A stretch of 64,000 nt of DNA from Verrucomicrobiota bacterium. GTDB lineage: Bacteria; Verrucomicrobiota; Verrucomicrobiia; Opitutales; Opitutaceae. Shown here piece after piece: positions 22,729 to 31,611 of this stretch (positions are counted from its first letter, which is position 1; the number at the start of each line of letters is the position of its first letter). Location of the stretch: the NCBI GenBank assembly GCA_023457715.1, contig JAEWKR010000107.1, positions 1 through 64,000 of the forward strand. Reading direction: 5' to 3'. Under the pieces are notes generated by a model that was given only the letters and a program-made list of their open reading frames with translations, was not told where the DNA came from and did not search any database. A program made the translations under genes and the position numbers.

Positions 22729-24162
22729 ATGAAGCACACGCAGGCGACGGCCCGATTGGTTCGAAAGCTCGGCGCGAAGGTCGTGCGCACCGACGACACC
22801 TCGTTGCGGGAGGCATCGTACGACAGTGCGAAGATCCCTTTCCGGCCGCAGGCGGTCATCCGCGTGCGCAAGGCGGCCGACGTCGGCGTCGTCCTCACGC
22901 TGGCCAATCGTCATGGAGTCCCCGTGACGACGCGCGGGCGGGGCACCACGCTCACCGGAGCGGCCACGCCGGTGCGTGGCGGGTGGGTGCTGGACCTGCT
23001 TGGGCTCGATGCCGTCCGGATTGATGACGAGGCGGGGATGGCGCACGTCGACGCGGGAGCGAAAGTCGGCGACATCCAGCGGGCGGCGGCGGCGCTGGGG
23101 TGGTTTTATCCACCCGACCCTTCCTCGAAGGAGTACTGCACCATCGGCGGAAACGTCGCCTGCAACGCCGGTGGGATGCACGGGGGCAAGTACGGGGTCA
23201 CGCGCGATTTCGTGGTCGCGCTGCGGGGGTTTCTGCCCACCGGAGAGTACGTGGAGTGGGGGACGGCCACGAAGAAATACTCCGCGGGCTTCAATCTGCG
23301 CGACCTCTGGATTGGCAGCGAGGGCATGCTGGGCGTGATCACCGGTGCCGTGTTGAAGCTGGTGCCGGCACCGGCGGCGCGGTGGACTCTGCTCACCTCG
23401 TTCAAGGATGAGACCGCCGCCCTGCGCGCCGCGCTCGATCTGTTCCGGGCCCGCGTGCAGCCGGCAATCTGCGAGTTCCTCGATCGAGAGAGCGTGCTGT
23501 GTGCGGAACGGGCCACGGGACGCGCCGTTTTCAGCGGGCAGGCCGGGCGCCCGGTCATTCTCCTCGAACTGACCGGCTCGGCCGCCGACGTCGCCGAACA
23601 GCGGTCGATTGTCCAGGCGTGGGCCCGCGAAAAGGCCCTCGCGTCCCACGCCGCCAGGGATCGCGAAGAGGCGGAGCAACTGTGGGCGGTACGACGGAAG
23701 TGCTCAGGTGCGATGTTCGAACTGGGCGACGCCAAGCTCAACGAGGACATCGTCGTCCCGATGAAGAACTACGTGACGTTTGCCCGTTTCCTCGCGCGGT
23801 TGAAGCGCGAGTCGGGGCTGCATATTCCCACCTTCGGGCACCTGGCCGACGGGAATCTCCATGTGAATATCATGTACCACAAGGCGATCCCCGCGGAGTG
23901 CCGCGTGGCGGAGAAGACCGTGCAGCGCTTGATGGAAACAGTGGTTGAGCTGGGGGGCGCCATCTCGGGCGAGCATGGCATCGGGCTCGCCAAGACGCCG
24001 TTTCTCCACCTGCAGCATTCTCCCGCCCAAGTGAAGGCGATGCAGGCGGTGAAGCGGGCGCTGGATCCGAAGGGGATCCTTAATCCCGGGAAGATGTTCG
24101 AGCGGTTCGAAGTGTGGAAGCATGCCCGGCTGGAGGTGCATCTGCCCTGGGATCATAAGTAG
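22729..24162 (+). CDS. GlcD-type FAD-linked 2-hydroxyacid oxidase
   Basis: A 477-aa FAD-binding protein of the vanillyl-alcohol-oxidase superfamily, close to glycolate oxidase GlcD and D-lactate dehydrogenases. The N-terminal PCMH FAD domain (~25-230) has TTRGRGTTLTGAATP, IGGNVACNAGGMHGGKYG and GSEGMLGVITGAVLKL. The C-terminal domain has FGHLADGNLHVNI and ends GEHGIGLAKT...ALDPKGILNPGKMF, which are hallmarks of the family. No GlcE or GlcF (FeS) subunit is adjacent, so it may be a single-chain enzyme. With its upstream neighbours it forms a 2-hydroxyacid oxidation cluster. Confidence 0.9.
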   Translation: MKHTQATARLVRKLGAKVVRTDDTSLREASYDSAKIPFRPQAVIRVRKAADVGVVLTLANRHGVPVTTRGRGTTLTGAATPVRGGWVLDLLGLDAVRIDDEAGMAHVDAGAKVGDIQRAAAALGWFYPPDPSSKEYCTIGGNVACNAGGMHGGKYGVTRDFVVALRGFLPTGEYVEWGTATKKYSAGFNLRDLWIGSEGMLGVITGAVLKLVPAPAARWTLLTSFKDETAALRAALDLFRARVQPAICEFLDRESVLCAERATGRAVFSGQAGRPVILLELTGSAADVAEQRSIVQAWAREKALASHAARDREEAEQLWAVRRKCSGAMFELGDAKLNEDIVVPMKNYVTFARFLARLKRESGLHIPTFGHLADGNLHVNIMYHKAIPAECRVAEKTVQRLMETVVELGGAISGEHGIGLAKTPFLHLQHSPAQVKAMQAVKRALDPKGILNPGKMFERFEVWKHARLEVHLPWDHK

Positions 24163-24281
<119 letters not shown>

Positions 24282-24283
24282 TC

Positions 24284-26053
24284 ATGAAACGTCTCCTCGT
24301 TCTGCTGCTGTCCCTGGTTGCGAGTCTCTGCGCGGCCGAGTCCAAGTTTCGCACGTGGGCCTCCACTCCACCCATGGGTTGGAACAGCTGGGATCACTTC
24401 GGCACCACGGTGACGGAGGAGCAGACGAAGCAGCAGGCGGAGTTCATGGCCGCCAGGTTGAAGCAACACGGCTGGCAGTACGTGGTCGTGGACATTCAAT
24501 GGTACGAACCGAACGCGAAGAGCCACGACTACCAGCCGGGCGCGGTGTTGACGATGGACGAACACGGCCGGCTGCTGCCCGCGCCCAATCGCTTTCCGTC
24601 GTCGAAGGACGGGGTCGGTTTCAAGGCCCTCGCCGACCACGTGCACGGGCTGGGGCTCAAGTTCGGCGTGCACCTGATGCGGGGGATTCCCCGCCAGGCG
24701 GTGCAGCAGAACGTGCCCATCCTGGGCACGACGGTCCGCGCCCGGGACATCGCGAATCAGAACAGTATCTGCCCGTGGAATCCGGATATGTACGGGGTCG
24801 ATATGTCCAGGCCGGGCGCGCAGGAATATTACGACTCCGTCTTCGCGCTGTTTGCGAGCTGGGGCGTCGACTACGTCAAAGTGGACGACATCTCCCGCCC
24901 GTACCACGAGCATGAGCGTGAAATCGAAGCCATCCGCAAGGCCATCGACCGGACGGGGCGGCCGATGGTGCTGTCGCTCTCGCCTGGAGAGACTGCCCTT
25001 AGCGCCGCCGGCCACGTGACCCGCCATGCGAACCTGTGGCGCATCAGCGACGATTTTTGGGACCGGTGGCTGTCCCTCGAGGAGCAGTTCGGGCGGCTGG
25101 AGAAGTGGAACCCGCATCGGGTGGAGGGGGCGTGGCCCGATGCCGACATGCTGCCGCTCGGCGTGCTGGTGCAGGGTGCCCGCTCGACGCGTTTCACGCC
25201 CGACGAACAGCGCACGCTCATGACGCTCTGGTCGATCGCGCGCTCCCCGCTGATGCACGGCGGCGACATGACGAAGACCGATGATGCGACCCTGGCCCTG
25301 CTGACGAATGACGCCGTCCTGGCGGTCAACCAGCACAGCCGCAACAACCGGCCGTTGTTCAATCGCGACCGTCTGATCGCGTGGACTGCGGACGTGCCGG
25401 ACTCGCCCGACAAATATCTCGCCGTCTTCAATGCCCGCGACCGCGTGCGCCTGGCGGAAGACAATGCCCGCCAGGCCAGTCCGGTGCTGGTGCGCCGCGG
25501 GCTGACGAGCCGCTTTGACTTCGACGTGGATTTGAGCGGCGGCCGCAAATTGTTCCTGGTGCTGGATCCGACCGAGGACGGCAGCAACGGCGATGTCGGC
25601 GTCTGGCGCGACGCGCGTTTCATCATGGCGGACGGCAGCGAGCGACGGCTGGATGAACTCACGTGGACGGCCGCGGATGCGCTGTGGGACAGCACCCGGG
25701 TGCAGAAGGACAAGGCCGGAAAGGCCATCGGAATTGCCGCGCAGGCTGCGTCGGTGACGGAATATGCGATTCCGGCGGGGGCCGCCCGCTTCAAGGCCCG
25801 CGGTGAATTCGAGGCGCGGGACGACGCACCGCAGGCCGGTTCGATGCGTTTTCTCGTGGTGGTGGGGACAGCGCAGAACGAGGACACGGGCCCGGGACTG
25901 GGTGTGGCGGTGGAGCTGAAGGAACTCGGGTTCAAAGGGCCGGCGCGTGTCCAGGATCTCTGGACCGGCAAGGACGTCGGCGAAGTCGAGGGGACCTTTT
26001 CACCGGTGATTCCATACCACGGGGCCGGTCTCTACCGCCTCAGCGGGCGATGA
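24284..26053 (+). CDS. Secreted GH27 alpha-galactosidase
   Basis: A 589-aa glycosidase. It has a signal peptide (MKRLLVLLLSLVASLCAAES) and then a GH27 TIM barrel opening TPPMGWNSWDHFG. The nucleophile lies in YVKVDD (Asp201) and the acid/base in RISDDFWD (Asp256/257). The barrel is followed by a beta-sandwich. Within it an NPCBM-like stretch (FDFDVDLSGGRKLFLVLDP, ~410-430, and GVWRDARF) suggests a carbohydrate-binding insertion, so the protein is longer than minimal GH27 enzymes. It probably removes alpha-galactosyl (or alpha-GalNAc/arabinopyranosyl) side groups from plant or animal glycans outside the cytoplasm. Confidence 0.9.
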   Translation: MKRLLVLLLSLVASLCAAESKFRTWASTPPMGWNSWDHFGTTVTEEQTKQQAEFMAARLKQHGWQYVVVDIQWYEPNAKSHDYQPGAVLTMDEHGRLLPAPNRFPSSKDGVGFKALADHVHGLGLKFGVHLMRGIPRQAVQQNVPILGTTVRARDIANQNSICPWNPDMYGVDMSRPGAQEYYDSVFALFASWGVDYVKVDDISRPYHEHEREIEAIRKAIDRTGRPMVLSLSPGETALSAAGHVTRHANLWRISDDFWDRWLSLEEQFGRLEKWNPHRVEGAWPDADMLPLGVLVQGARSTRFTPDEQRTLMTLWSIARSPLMHGGDMTKTDDATLALLTNDAVLAVNQHSRNNRPLFNRDRLIAWTADVPDSPDKYLAVFNARDRVRLAEDNARQASPVLVRRGLTSRFDFDVDLSGGRKLFLVLDPTEDGSNGDVGVWRDARFIMADGSERRLDELTWTAADALWDSTRVQKDKAGKAIGIAAQAASVTEYAIPAGAARFKARGEFEARDDAPQAGSMRFLVVVGTAQNEDTGPGLGVAVELKELGFKGPARVQDLWTGKDVGEVEGTFSPVIPYHGAGLYRLSGR

Positions 26054-26147
26054 CCAGCACCCGGCACGCGCTTGCGCGCGCCGTTGTCCCGCATCCTGGA
26101 TCTCGCATCCTGGATTCCGGGGCCCGCCTGTTTCCTGCCTCCCGTCC

Positions 26148-26879
26148 ATGAGTCGCATCACGTGTTATCGCTGCTTCTGGCCGAAGGACCTTTGCTGGTG
26201 CGGCTCGATCACGCCGATGCCCACGCGAACGCGTTTCGTGTTTTTGATGCACCCCAAGGAGTTCAAGCAGGAGAAAGCCGCGACCGGACGATTGACGCAT
26301 CTCTGCCTGCCGAACAGCGAGATTCTCATGGGGGTGGCATTCGATGATGACGAACGGGTCCGCGAGTTGATCGATGATCCGGGGAATCTGGGCGTGCTGC
26401 TGTATCCGGGAAAACAGGCAATCAACCTGAGCGGGGCGGAGAGTGCGGGGATGGCCTCGCTTCGAGCCGACCTGGCCACGCGGCAACTGGTGGTCTTCAT
26501 TCTCGATGCGACGTGGGCGCTGGGACGGAAAATGCTCAAGCTGAGCCCCGGACTCCAACGGCTGCCGCGGATCATGTTCACCCCCGACGAGCCGAGCCGT
26601 TTTGTGATCAAGCAGCAACCCGCACCCGGTTGCCTTTCCACGCTGGAAGCGGTGCATCAGCTCCTGCAGGCCCTGCACCGGGCGGAGCTGGACACGTATG
26701 CGCTGCCAGGCCAGCTCCTCGCGCTCTTCGACCGGATGCAGGGTTATCAAATGCGCTGTGCCACCGACCCTCAGCGCGGCGGGTATCGGCGTCAGGCCTA
26801 CAGCGCTCCGGGTGAGCGCAAGGTCTTCACCGGCCGCAGTGCGAAGCGGCGCGCGAAGTTGTTTCTGGGCGATCTGTAG
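26148..26879 (+). CDS. tapT: DTW-domain tRNA-uridine aminocarboxypropyltransferase (TapT-like)
   Basis: A 243-aa DTW-family protein. E. coli TapT (YfiP) and TuaA of this family add the 3-amino-3-carboxypropyl group of SAM to U47 or U20 of tRNA (acp3U). It begins with a cysteine cluster (CYRCFWPKDLCWCGSI, ~6-21), which is a likely zinc site. It carries the DTW-type core LDATWALGRKMLKLSP, and STLEAVHQLL later. The motif reads DATW rather than DGTW/DTW. The length is typical. The upstream gap contains GCATCCTGGATC repeat units (about 26093-26120). Confidence 0.82.
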   Translation: MSRITCYRCFWPKDLCWCGSITPMPTRTRFVFLMHPKEFKQEKAATGRLTHLCLPNSEILMGVAFDDDERVRELIDDPGNLGVLLYPGKQAINLSGAESAGMASLRADLATRQLVVFILDATWALGRKMLKLSPGLQRLPRIMFTPDEPSRFVIKQQPAPGCLSTLEAVHQLLQALHRAELDTYALPGQLLALFDRMQGYQMRCATDPQRGGYRRQAYSAPGERKVFTGRSAKRRAKLFLGDL

Positions 26880-26976
26880 GCATCCCAAAGGCGCCGGCGT
26901 TTCAATCCCTCCCCCGGGGAAATCGCGCAGGGAGTTTGATGGGCGCGAACTCCGCCGCCGTCCTCGTCTTTCCGGG

Positions 26977-28752
26977 TCAGTGGTTCCCGTTCCGGCCGTT
27001 CGCGCCATGGCCGTTGCGACCGTGGGCACCGTTGGACCCGTGACCGTTGGACCCATGACCGTTGGACCCGTGACCGTTGTGGCTGGGTGAGTGGCCGTTT
27101 GCTGCCACGGCTCCCGGGGCTTCCTCGAAGTCCTCGAAATTCAATCCCTCCTTCACGTTCGCCCGCGGGGTCGGAGCGGCGCACGCCGGGCGACGCAGTG
27201 GCAAGGCCGGCGTGACGTACGGTGTGGACGGGCGCCGGCTCATGACCGGACGCGATAACGGGGCCGGAACGGCGGCCGGTGCGCTCCGCGCGGACCGCTC
27301 ACGGTCACGACCGGCCATCGCCGCGGCGCCCACCAACTGCTGCAGCTCGCGGATGGCTTCCTGCATGGAGGCCGCCTGCGCATTAAGCTCTTCGGCCGCC
27401 GCGGCATTCTCCTCGGCGTTGCTGGCGGTGGACTGCGTGACCTTGTCCATCTGCGTCAAGGCGGACCCCAGCTGGGTGATGCCCTGGGTCTGCTCGCGGG
27501 AGGACGTCGCGATTTCGGCCACCAGCGTGTCCACGCTGCGCGCGTGCTCCACAATATCCGCCAGGACGCGGGCCACCTCATTGGATATGGCGACGCCCCG
27601 CTCACTTTTGGTGATGGCATCGTGGATCTTGCTGCCGGTCTCCTGGGCCGCCTGTGCGGCACGCTGGGCGAGGCTGCGGACCTCGTCGGCCACCACCGCA
27701 AAGCCCATCCCCGCCTCTCCGGCGCGGGCGGCCTCGACCGCGGCATTCAAGGCGAGGATGTTGGTCTGGAAGGCGATTTCCTCGATGGTATTGACGATCT
27801 TTGCGATGGCGGCGGAGGACGCCTTGATCTCGTCCATCGCTCCGCGCATTTCGTCGATCTGGCGCGCTCCCGAGTCGGCGGCCGCCCGCGTGCGGCTGGA
27901 CAGCTCGTTGGCGCGCTGGGCGCTGTCGCTGTTCGCCTTGGTCATGGATGACATTTCCTCGAGGGAGGCGCTGGTTTCCTCAACGCTGGCCGCCTGTTCG
28001 GTCGCGCCCTGCGCGAGCGATTGGCTCGCCCCGGCGACTTGCGACGCGGCGGCGGCAACCTGTGCCGAGCCGTCCGTGATCGAGGCGCCGACGCGACGCA
28101 GCAGTTTGTTCGTGGTTCGCACCAGCAGCACGGTGGCGGTGGCGGCGACCACGATGGCGAGGGCCGTGCCGATCACGAGGCCCACCAACGAGGAGCTGAC
28201 ATCGCGGCTGATCTCCGCCCCGTGGAGCCGTCCGTTGCGCTCGTTGAACGCAATCTCCTCGGCCACGACGTTGAAGTACCGCCTGGCCGCTTCGGCATGG
28301 CTGCCTTGCAGGAGCGCGAGCGCCTCGGCCTTGCGGCCGTTCCGGCTGTGTTCCAGCACATCGGTGCGCGACGCCATGTATTTCGGACGCTCGGCCGTCA
28401 ACCGGTCGAAGATCGCGCGATCTTCGGCAATCGTGATGGTTTTCTCGTAGTCGGCCAGGACCTTGGAAATGGCATCGCGCCGGTCGGAGATCCGTTTCTC
28501 CAGGGCGGCCATGGTCGCCGGGTCGTTGGCGAGCAGGTGCTCCCGCAGGTTCATCTCCGCCTCATGCAGCGTCACCTCCACCCGGCTGATGAGGACCATG
28601 CCGGGCAGGCAGTCCGTCGTGATGATGTCCGAAATGCGCCGCACGCCCAGCAGCGACGTGGTCGCATAGACGCCAAGGGCGACTGTGGTGAGGAGAATGG
28701 CGACAACGCCGACGGCGATCCGGCGGCCAAGAGTCCAGTGGGAGAAGTTCAT
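26977..28752 (-). CDS. Methyl-accepting chemotaxis protein with Gly/Asn/His-rich tail
   Basis: A 591-aa chemoreceptor. TM1 is at ~10-32 and is followed by a four-helix-bundle periplasmic sensor domain (~35-190); TM2 is at ~192-215. A long helical signalling domain follows, with the conserved hairpin tip EEIAFQTNILALNAAVEAARAGE that docks CheA and CheW. No clear HAMP domain is visible after TM2. The C-terminus has a Pro/Arg-rich linker and then a ~35-residue tail of HGSNG repeats, encoded by tandem 15-18 nt units. No CheR-binding pentapeptide is seen. No other che genes lie in the window. Confidence 0.9.
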   Translation of the reverse strand: MNFSHWTLGRRIAVGVVAILLTTVALGVYATTSLLGVRRISDIITTDCLPGMVLISRVEVTLHEAEMNLREHLLANDPATMAALEKRISDRRDAISKVLADYEKTITIAEDRAIFDRLTAERPKYMASRTDVLEHSRNGRKAEALALLQGSHAEAARRYFNVVAEEIAFNERNGRLHGAEISRDVSSSLVGLVIGTALAIVVAATATVLLVRTTNKLLRRVGASITDGSAQVAAAASQVAGASQSLAQGATEQAASVEETSASLEEMSSMTKANSDSAQRANELSSRTRAAADSGARQIDEMRGAMDEIKASSAAIAKIVNTIEEIAFQTNILALNAAVEAARAGEAGMGFAVVADEVRSLAQRAAQAAQETGSKIHDAITKSERGVAISNEVARVLADIVEHARSVDTLVAEIATSSREQTQGITQLGSALTQMDKVTQSTASNAEENAAAAEELNAQAASMQEAIRELQQLVGAAAMAGRDRERSARSAPAAVPAPLSRPVMSRRPSTPYVTPALPLRRPACAAPTPRANVKEGLNFEDFEEAPGAVAANGHSPSHNGHGSNGHGSNGHGSNGAHGRNGHGANGRNGNH

Positions 28753-28945
28753 GAGTGACCGCCACAAGGAGGGCGGCACGGTTGGATCGGCCGGGTGGGG
28801 AGGCGCTTGAACCGGAAGATGGGAAAAATCTGCGCGTTTCTTGCGACCCGTAACAAGATTGCGGGTACGCTGGGGAGGACGCCTCATCCGCCCCCGGGTG
28901 CGTCGCCGCCTCTCCCGGGATTATGTCCCCCCGGCCTGGGTGGCT
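28753..28945. other. Gap between purA-like gene and chemoreceptor gene
   Basis: This 193-bp stretch is GC-rich and probably holds the promoter of the chemoreceptor gene. No clear promoter hexamers, terminator or repeat were identified in it. Confidence 0.3.
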
Positions 28946-30493
28946 TCAGGACGCCAGCCGCACCAGCTCCGCCGTCGCGGGCACATCCTTGATGATCTGC
29001 GACGGCTCCGGGCCGACCCCGAGATAACGCAGGTTCGGCAGGTGTTCCGGCGCCGGCCAGGCTTCCCCGGCGTAGGCCACGTCCAACAAGGCCTTCATCA
29101 TCGCCGCGACGTAACGCTGCGCCGCGCGGGGGAGGTCGGCGAAGTGACGGAGTTGCGAAACGTCCTCAGCCCAGCCGGGATGAGACTGGTACACGGGCCG
29201 GAGGCTCTTGCGGACGGCCTCGTTGCGGGGGACGTGGGTGAAGACGCGTCCATCCGCCGCCTCGTACGCCACGCAGATCAACAACTCGCTGTTCCAGTCG
29301 CCGGAGTGGGTGAGGGCATCCAGCTTGTTGATCATCACATCCTGGAAGCCGCCGTACCGCAGGGCATCGCCTTTTTCCACCGCATCGTACCAGCCCACCA
29401 TGCGCTGGCGCCCCGTGCTGGTGCCGAACTCGATCTGTTTCAGTTTCCTGGTGAGCGGATGGGCATCGTCCATCTGCGTCAGGAACGTGTGCGTTCCGAC
29501 CTTGGTGTCGTAGGCCTTCGCCACCCCGAAGGTGTGGATCCGCTGGACCGGGATGCCCGCGCTTTCAAAAAATTCCGGCGTAAAGGTGTGCGAGGCGGTG
29601 ACGTTGGGCGAAAACCCGTGCCGCTTGTCGAGCCAGTAGGCCTGCCCGAACTCTCCGATGACCGTACGACCGGCGCGCAGCTCCGAGAGGATGAGTTCGC
29701 GCACTTCGCCGATGTTGCGGGCGAGCGCGGTGCCCGCCTGCCAGTAGGTGGCGGTGAGCTCGTCGAGGTTGAGCGTGAAAGGCGCCGGGCCGCGGAACCG
29801 GGTGAAGTCGAACTCCACGCGTCCGAACACGCCAAGTTCAATGGCCTCGGCGTTGGCGCGCAATTCGGCCGCGCCCAGCTTGTCGAAGAAGCTGTCCCAG
29901 CTGGCGTTGCTGACGCGACAGACGTGCTGGATGACGCGGCACGCCCGGTCCGCCCGCGCCGCCAGCTTGCGGGCGAAGAAATTGGGGCCGGCGAGGAAGT
30001 CCGAGAAGGTGATCTGCCACTGGCCCACTTCGTCCAGGTAGGAGGGGGTGATGCCGCGGCCGGTGGACCCGCGCGCCTCTTCCGCCAGCACATTCACGCG
30101 ATAGTCCTCCCAGGCCAGGTCCAGCAAGCGATGCGTCAGATCCGAGACCAGGGTGCGCTCGTCGATCAGCAGCCGGGAGAGGATTGCGTGCCCTTTGCGC
30201 TCCAGGGGACGCGTCTCCCACCAGATTTTGCGCGGGTCGGCGACAACGCCGCTCCCGATGCACAGGTGGGCGGCGTCCCGCACCACGACGCCCGCGGGCA
30301 GCAGGTTGAGTTTGATCCCCCCGGCGGTGTGGCCGGAGTTGGCCCCGCCATTGACCTTCAGCACCACGGACACGGGGGCGGCGCTTCCACGCAGTTCGTC
30401 GGCCACTTCAGGGATCAGGCGGCCTTTGCCTTCGTCGCCGAAGGAAATGCCGACATCCGCGATGAGCTGGCTGGAGAAGGGAAGCAAGGACAT
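28946..30493 (-). CDS. purA: Adenylosuccinate synthetase, long divergent form
   Basis: A 515-aa homologue of PurA, which joins IMP and aspartate using GTP on the way to AMP. Retained motifs are the P-loop GDEGKGR with the catalytic Asp, NGGANSGHT with the catalytic His, STGRGITPSYLDEV, EFGTSTGRQRM.GW, the base-specific NKLD, and VGPEPSQII near the C-terminus. It is about 80 residues longer than usual PurA. It lacks the arginine run (ARRGLR type) after the GIGPAY motif, and EGAQ..LD..HGTYP is replaced by EFGQAYWLDKRHGFSP. Adenylosuccinate synthetase is the best call, with some doubt about the exact substrate. Confidence 0.8.
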   Translation of the reverse strand: MSLLPFSSQLIADVGISFGDEGKGRLIPEVADELRGSAAPVSVVLKVNGGANSGHTAGGIKLNLLPAGVVVRDAAHLCIGSGVVADPRKIWWETRPLERKGHAILSRLLIDERTLVSDLTHRLLDLAWEDYRVNVLAEEARGSTGRGITPSYLDEVGQWQITFSDFLAGPNFFARKLAARADRACRVIQHVCRVSNASWDSFFDKLGAAELRANAEAIELGVFGRVEFDFTRFRGPAPFTLNLDELTATYWQAGTALARNIGEVRELILSELRAGRTVIGEFGQAYWLDKRHGFSPNVTASHTFTPEFFESAGIPVQRIHTFGVAKAYDTKVGTHTFLTQMDDAHPLTRKLKQIEFGTSTGRQRMVGWYDAVEKGDALRYGGFQDVMINKLDALTHSGDWNSELLICVAYEAADGRVFTHVPRNEAVRKSLRPVYQSHPGWAEDVSQLRHFADLPRAAQRYVAAMMKALLDVAYAGEAWPAPEHLPNLRYLGVGPEPSQIIKDVPATAELVRLAS

Positions 30494-30929
30494 GGTTGCA
30501 GAGGCAACCGGTGTCTGAGGACCCTTGTTGCCGCACAGGGAAAAGGGCAGGGGGCAGGCGAGGGCAATCCAAAATCCTGACATGCGGCCGGCGGGGTCCC
30601 CTTTACGATTACCGAGGCAGGCCGCTGGATTTGCCATCCGGGCGGGCTCCGACCCGTCAAATCCTGCATCACATATCACGAATCATAAATCGCCTTTCCC
30701 CTGCCAAAATCCCGCCCCTCTCCGGGATTCCCCCGATGCGCGAATCCGTAGCCGGACTGCGACACCCTTGGCCCTCACGCGATACTCTAGGCCGCGTTCA
30801 AATGATGCTCACCACATCGGATGAACGTCCGAGCTGTTCTGCGCGACGGACCGCCGCCGGCCCGCCGGCCGATTCGCGGAGACCGCAGGGCGGCTCGAAC
30901 CATCAAACGTAACTTGGGGATCAACCATT
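30494..30929. other. 436-bp intergenic region, no gene seen
   Basis: A divergent region between purA and a lipoprotein gene, so it should hold two promoters. A purine block GGGAAAAGGGCAGGGGGCAGG (about 30538-30558) is partly inverted as CCTTTCCCCTGCC (about 30692-30704). A short ATCACATATCACGAATCATA repeat lies near 30669-30688. Nothing else was recognised. Confidence 0.4.
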
Positions 30930-31235
30930 ATGAAGACACAGAAAATCACGCTCACCGTTGCCGCGGCTCTCGCTTCTCTCGCCTTGGGCTTCGCCGGTTG
31001 CAGCAAGAATACCAGCAGTGATACGGATCAAACGCAGTCCTCCGCCGAAGCGAGCACTGACACGTCATCGACCGCCGCCTCGGGCTCGGCCTCGGGCAGC
31101 TATTCGGGCAACGCCACGATGGATCAGTCGACCAGCGGCGCCTCGACCTCGCAGACCGGGACCACCAGCAGCGACATCAGCTCGCAGTCGAGCGGCTCTG
31201 CCACGTCGACGACGAGCAACACCCCCAGCCGCTAA
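30930..31235 (+). CDS. Small Ser/Thr-rich lipoprotein
   Basis: A 101-aa protein. The leader (MKTQKITLTVAAALASLAL) is followed by the lipobox GFAGC, so Cys at about position 24 should be lipidated and the protein anchored to a membrane. The remaining ~75 residues are nearly all Ser, Thr, Ala, Gly, Asp and Gln, without a fold. It resembles the small abundant Ser/Thr-rich lipoproteins of Verrucomicrobiota. No function can be assigned. A purine stretch (TTGGGGATC) lies about 10 nt upstream of ATG 30930. A strong terminator follows, so this is a monocistronic unit. Confidence 0.75.
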   Translation: MKTQKITLTVAAALASLALGFAGCSKNTSSDTDQTQSSAEASTDTSSTAASGSASGSYSGNATMDQSTSGASTSQTGTTSSDISSQSSGSATSTTSNTPSR

Positions 31236-31260
31236 GCGCTGGGCAGTTTATTAGCTTTCT

Positions 31261-31289
31261 GAAGCGCGGCCGCCAGCCGCGCTTCTTTT
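31261..31289 (+). terminator. Rho-independent terminator of the lipoprotein gene
   Basis: GAAGCGCGGC and GCCGCGCTTC form a perfect 10-bp stem with a 5-nt loop, followed by TTTT. It lies 26 nt past the stop codon. Confidence 0.9.
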
Positions 31290-31320
31290 CGCTTTGTTGC
31301 GCGGCAGGCGCCGCGCGGCG

Positions 31321-31530
31321 TCACTTGCCCATCCGATCGCGGAGCTGATCGAAGATCGAGGCGAACTGCGGGGAGCTGGCCGGCTTGTCGTGCTGCGCTG
31401 CCAGCCGGTTCTCGATCATCACGTATTCCTCGGCGTGCTCTGCCGTCATGCGAACCTCGGAAGGACGCGTCGTCGGGCGCTCCCCGGAAAGGGAATTACG
31501 CGCCTGATTGACTCCATCCATGGAATTCAT
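31321..31530 (-). CDS. Small protein of unknown function
   Basis: A 69-aa, charged, probably helical protein ending FASIFDQLRDRMGK. It is not assigned to any family. Codon use (strong G/C at third positions) matches neighbouring genes, which argues that it is real. It lies 81 nt downstream of the D,D-carboxypeptidase gene on the same strand and could be co-transcribed. ATG 31530 is used; ATG 31521 is also possible. Confidence 0.5.
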   Translation of the reverse strand: MNSMDGVNQARNSLSGERPTTRPSEVRMTAEHAEEYVMIENRLAAQHDKPASSPQFASIFDQLRDRMGK

Positions 31531-31611
31531 GTGTGCAAGATAGGCAGGTTATCGGCGCAAACACACGACAAATAAAGGCCGTCGCGCCGAAACCGCCCTC
31601 CGGTGGCTGCC

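Noticed and set aside
28946..30493. Possible phage-type PurZ (aminoadenine pathway) enzyme
   Set aside because: PurZ replaces the catalytic Asp of the GDEGKG loop region; here that Asp and the NSGHT His are both kept, and no phage genes are nearby.
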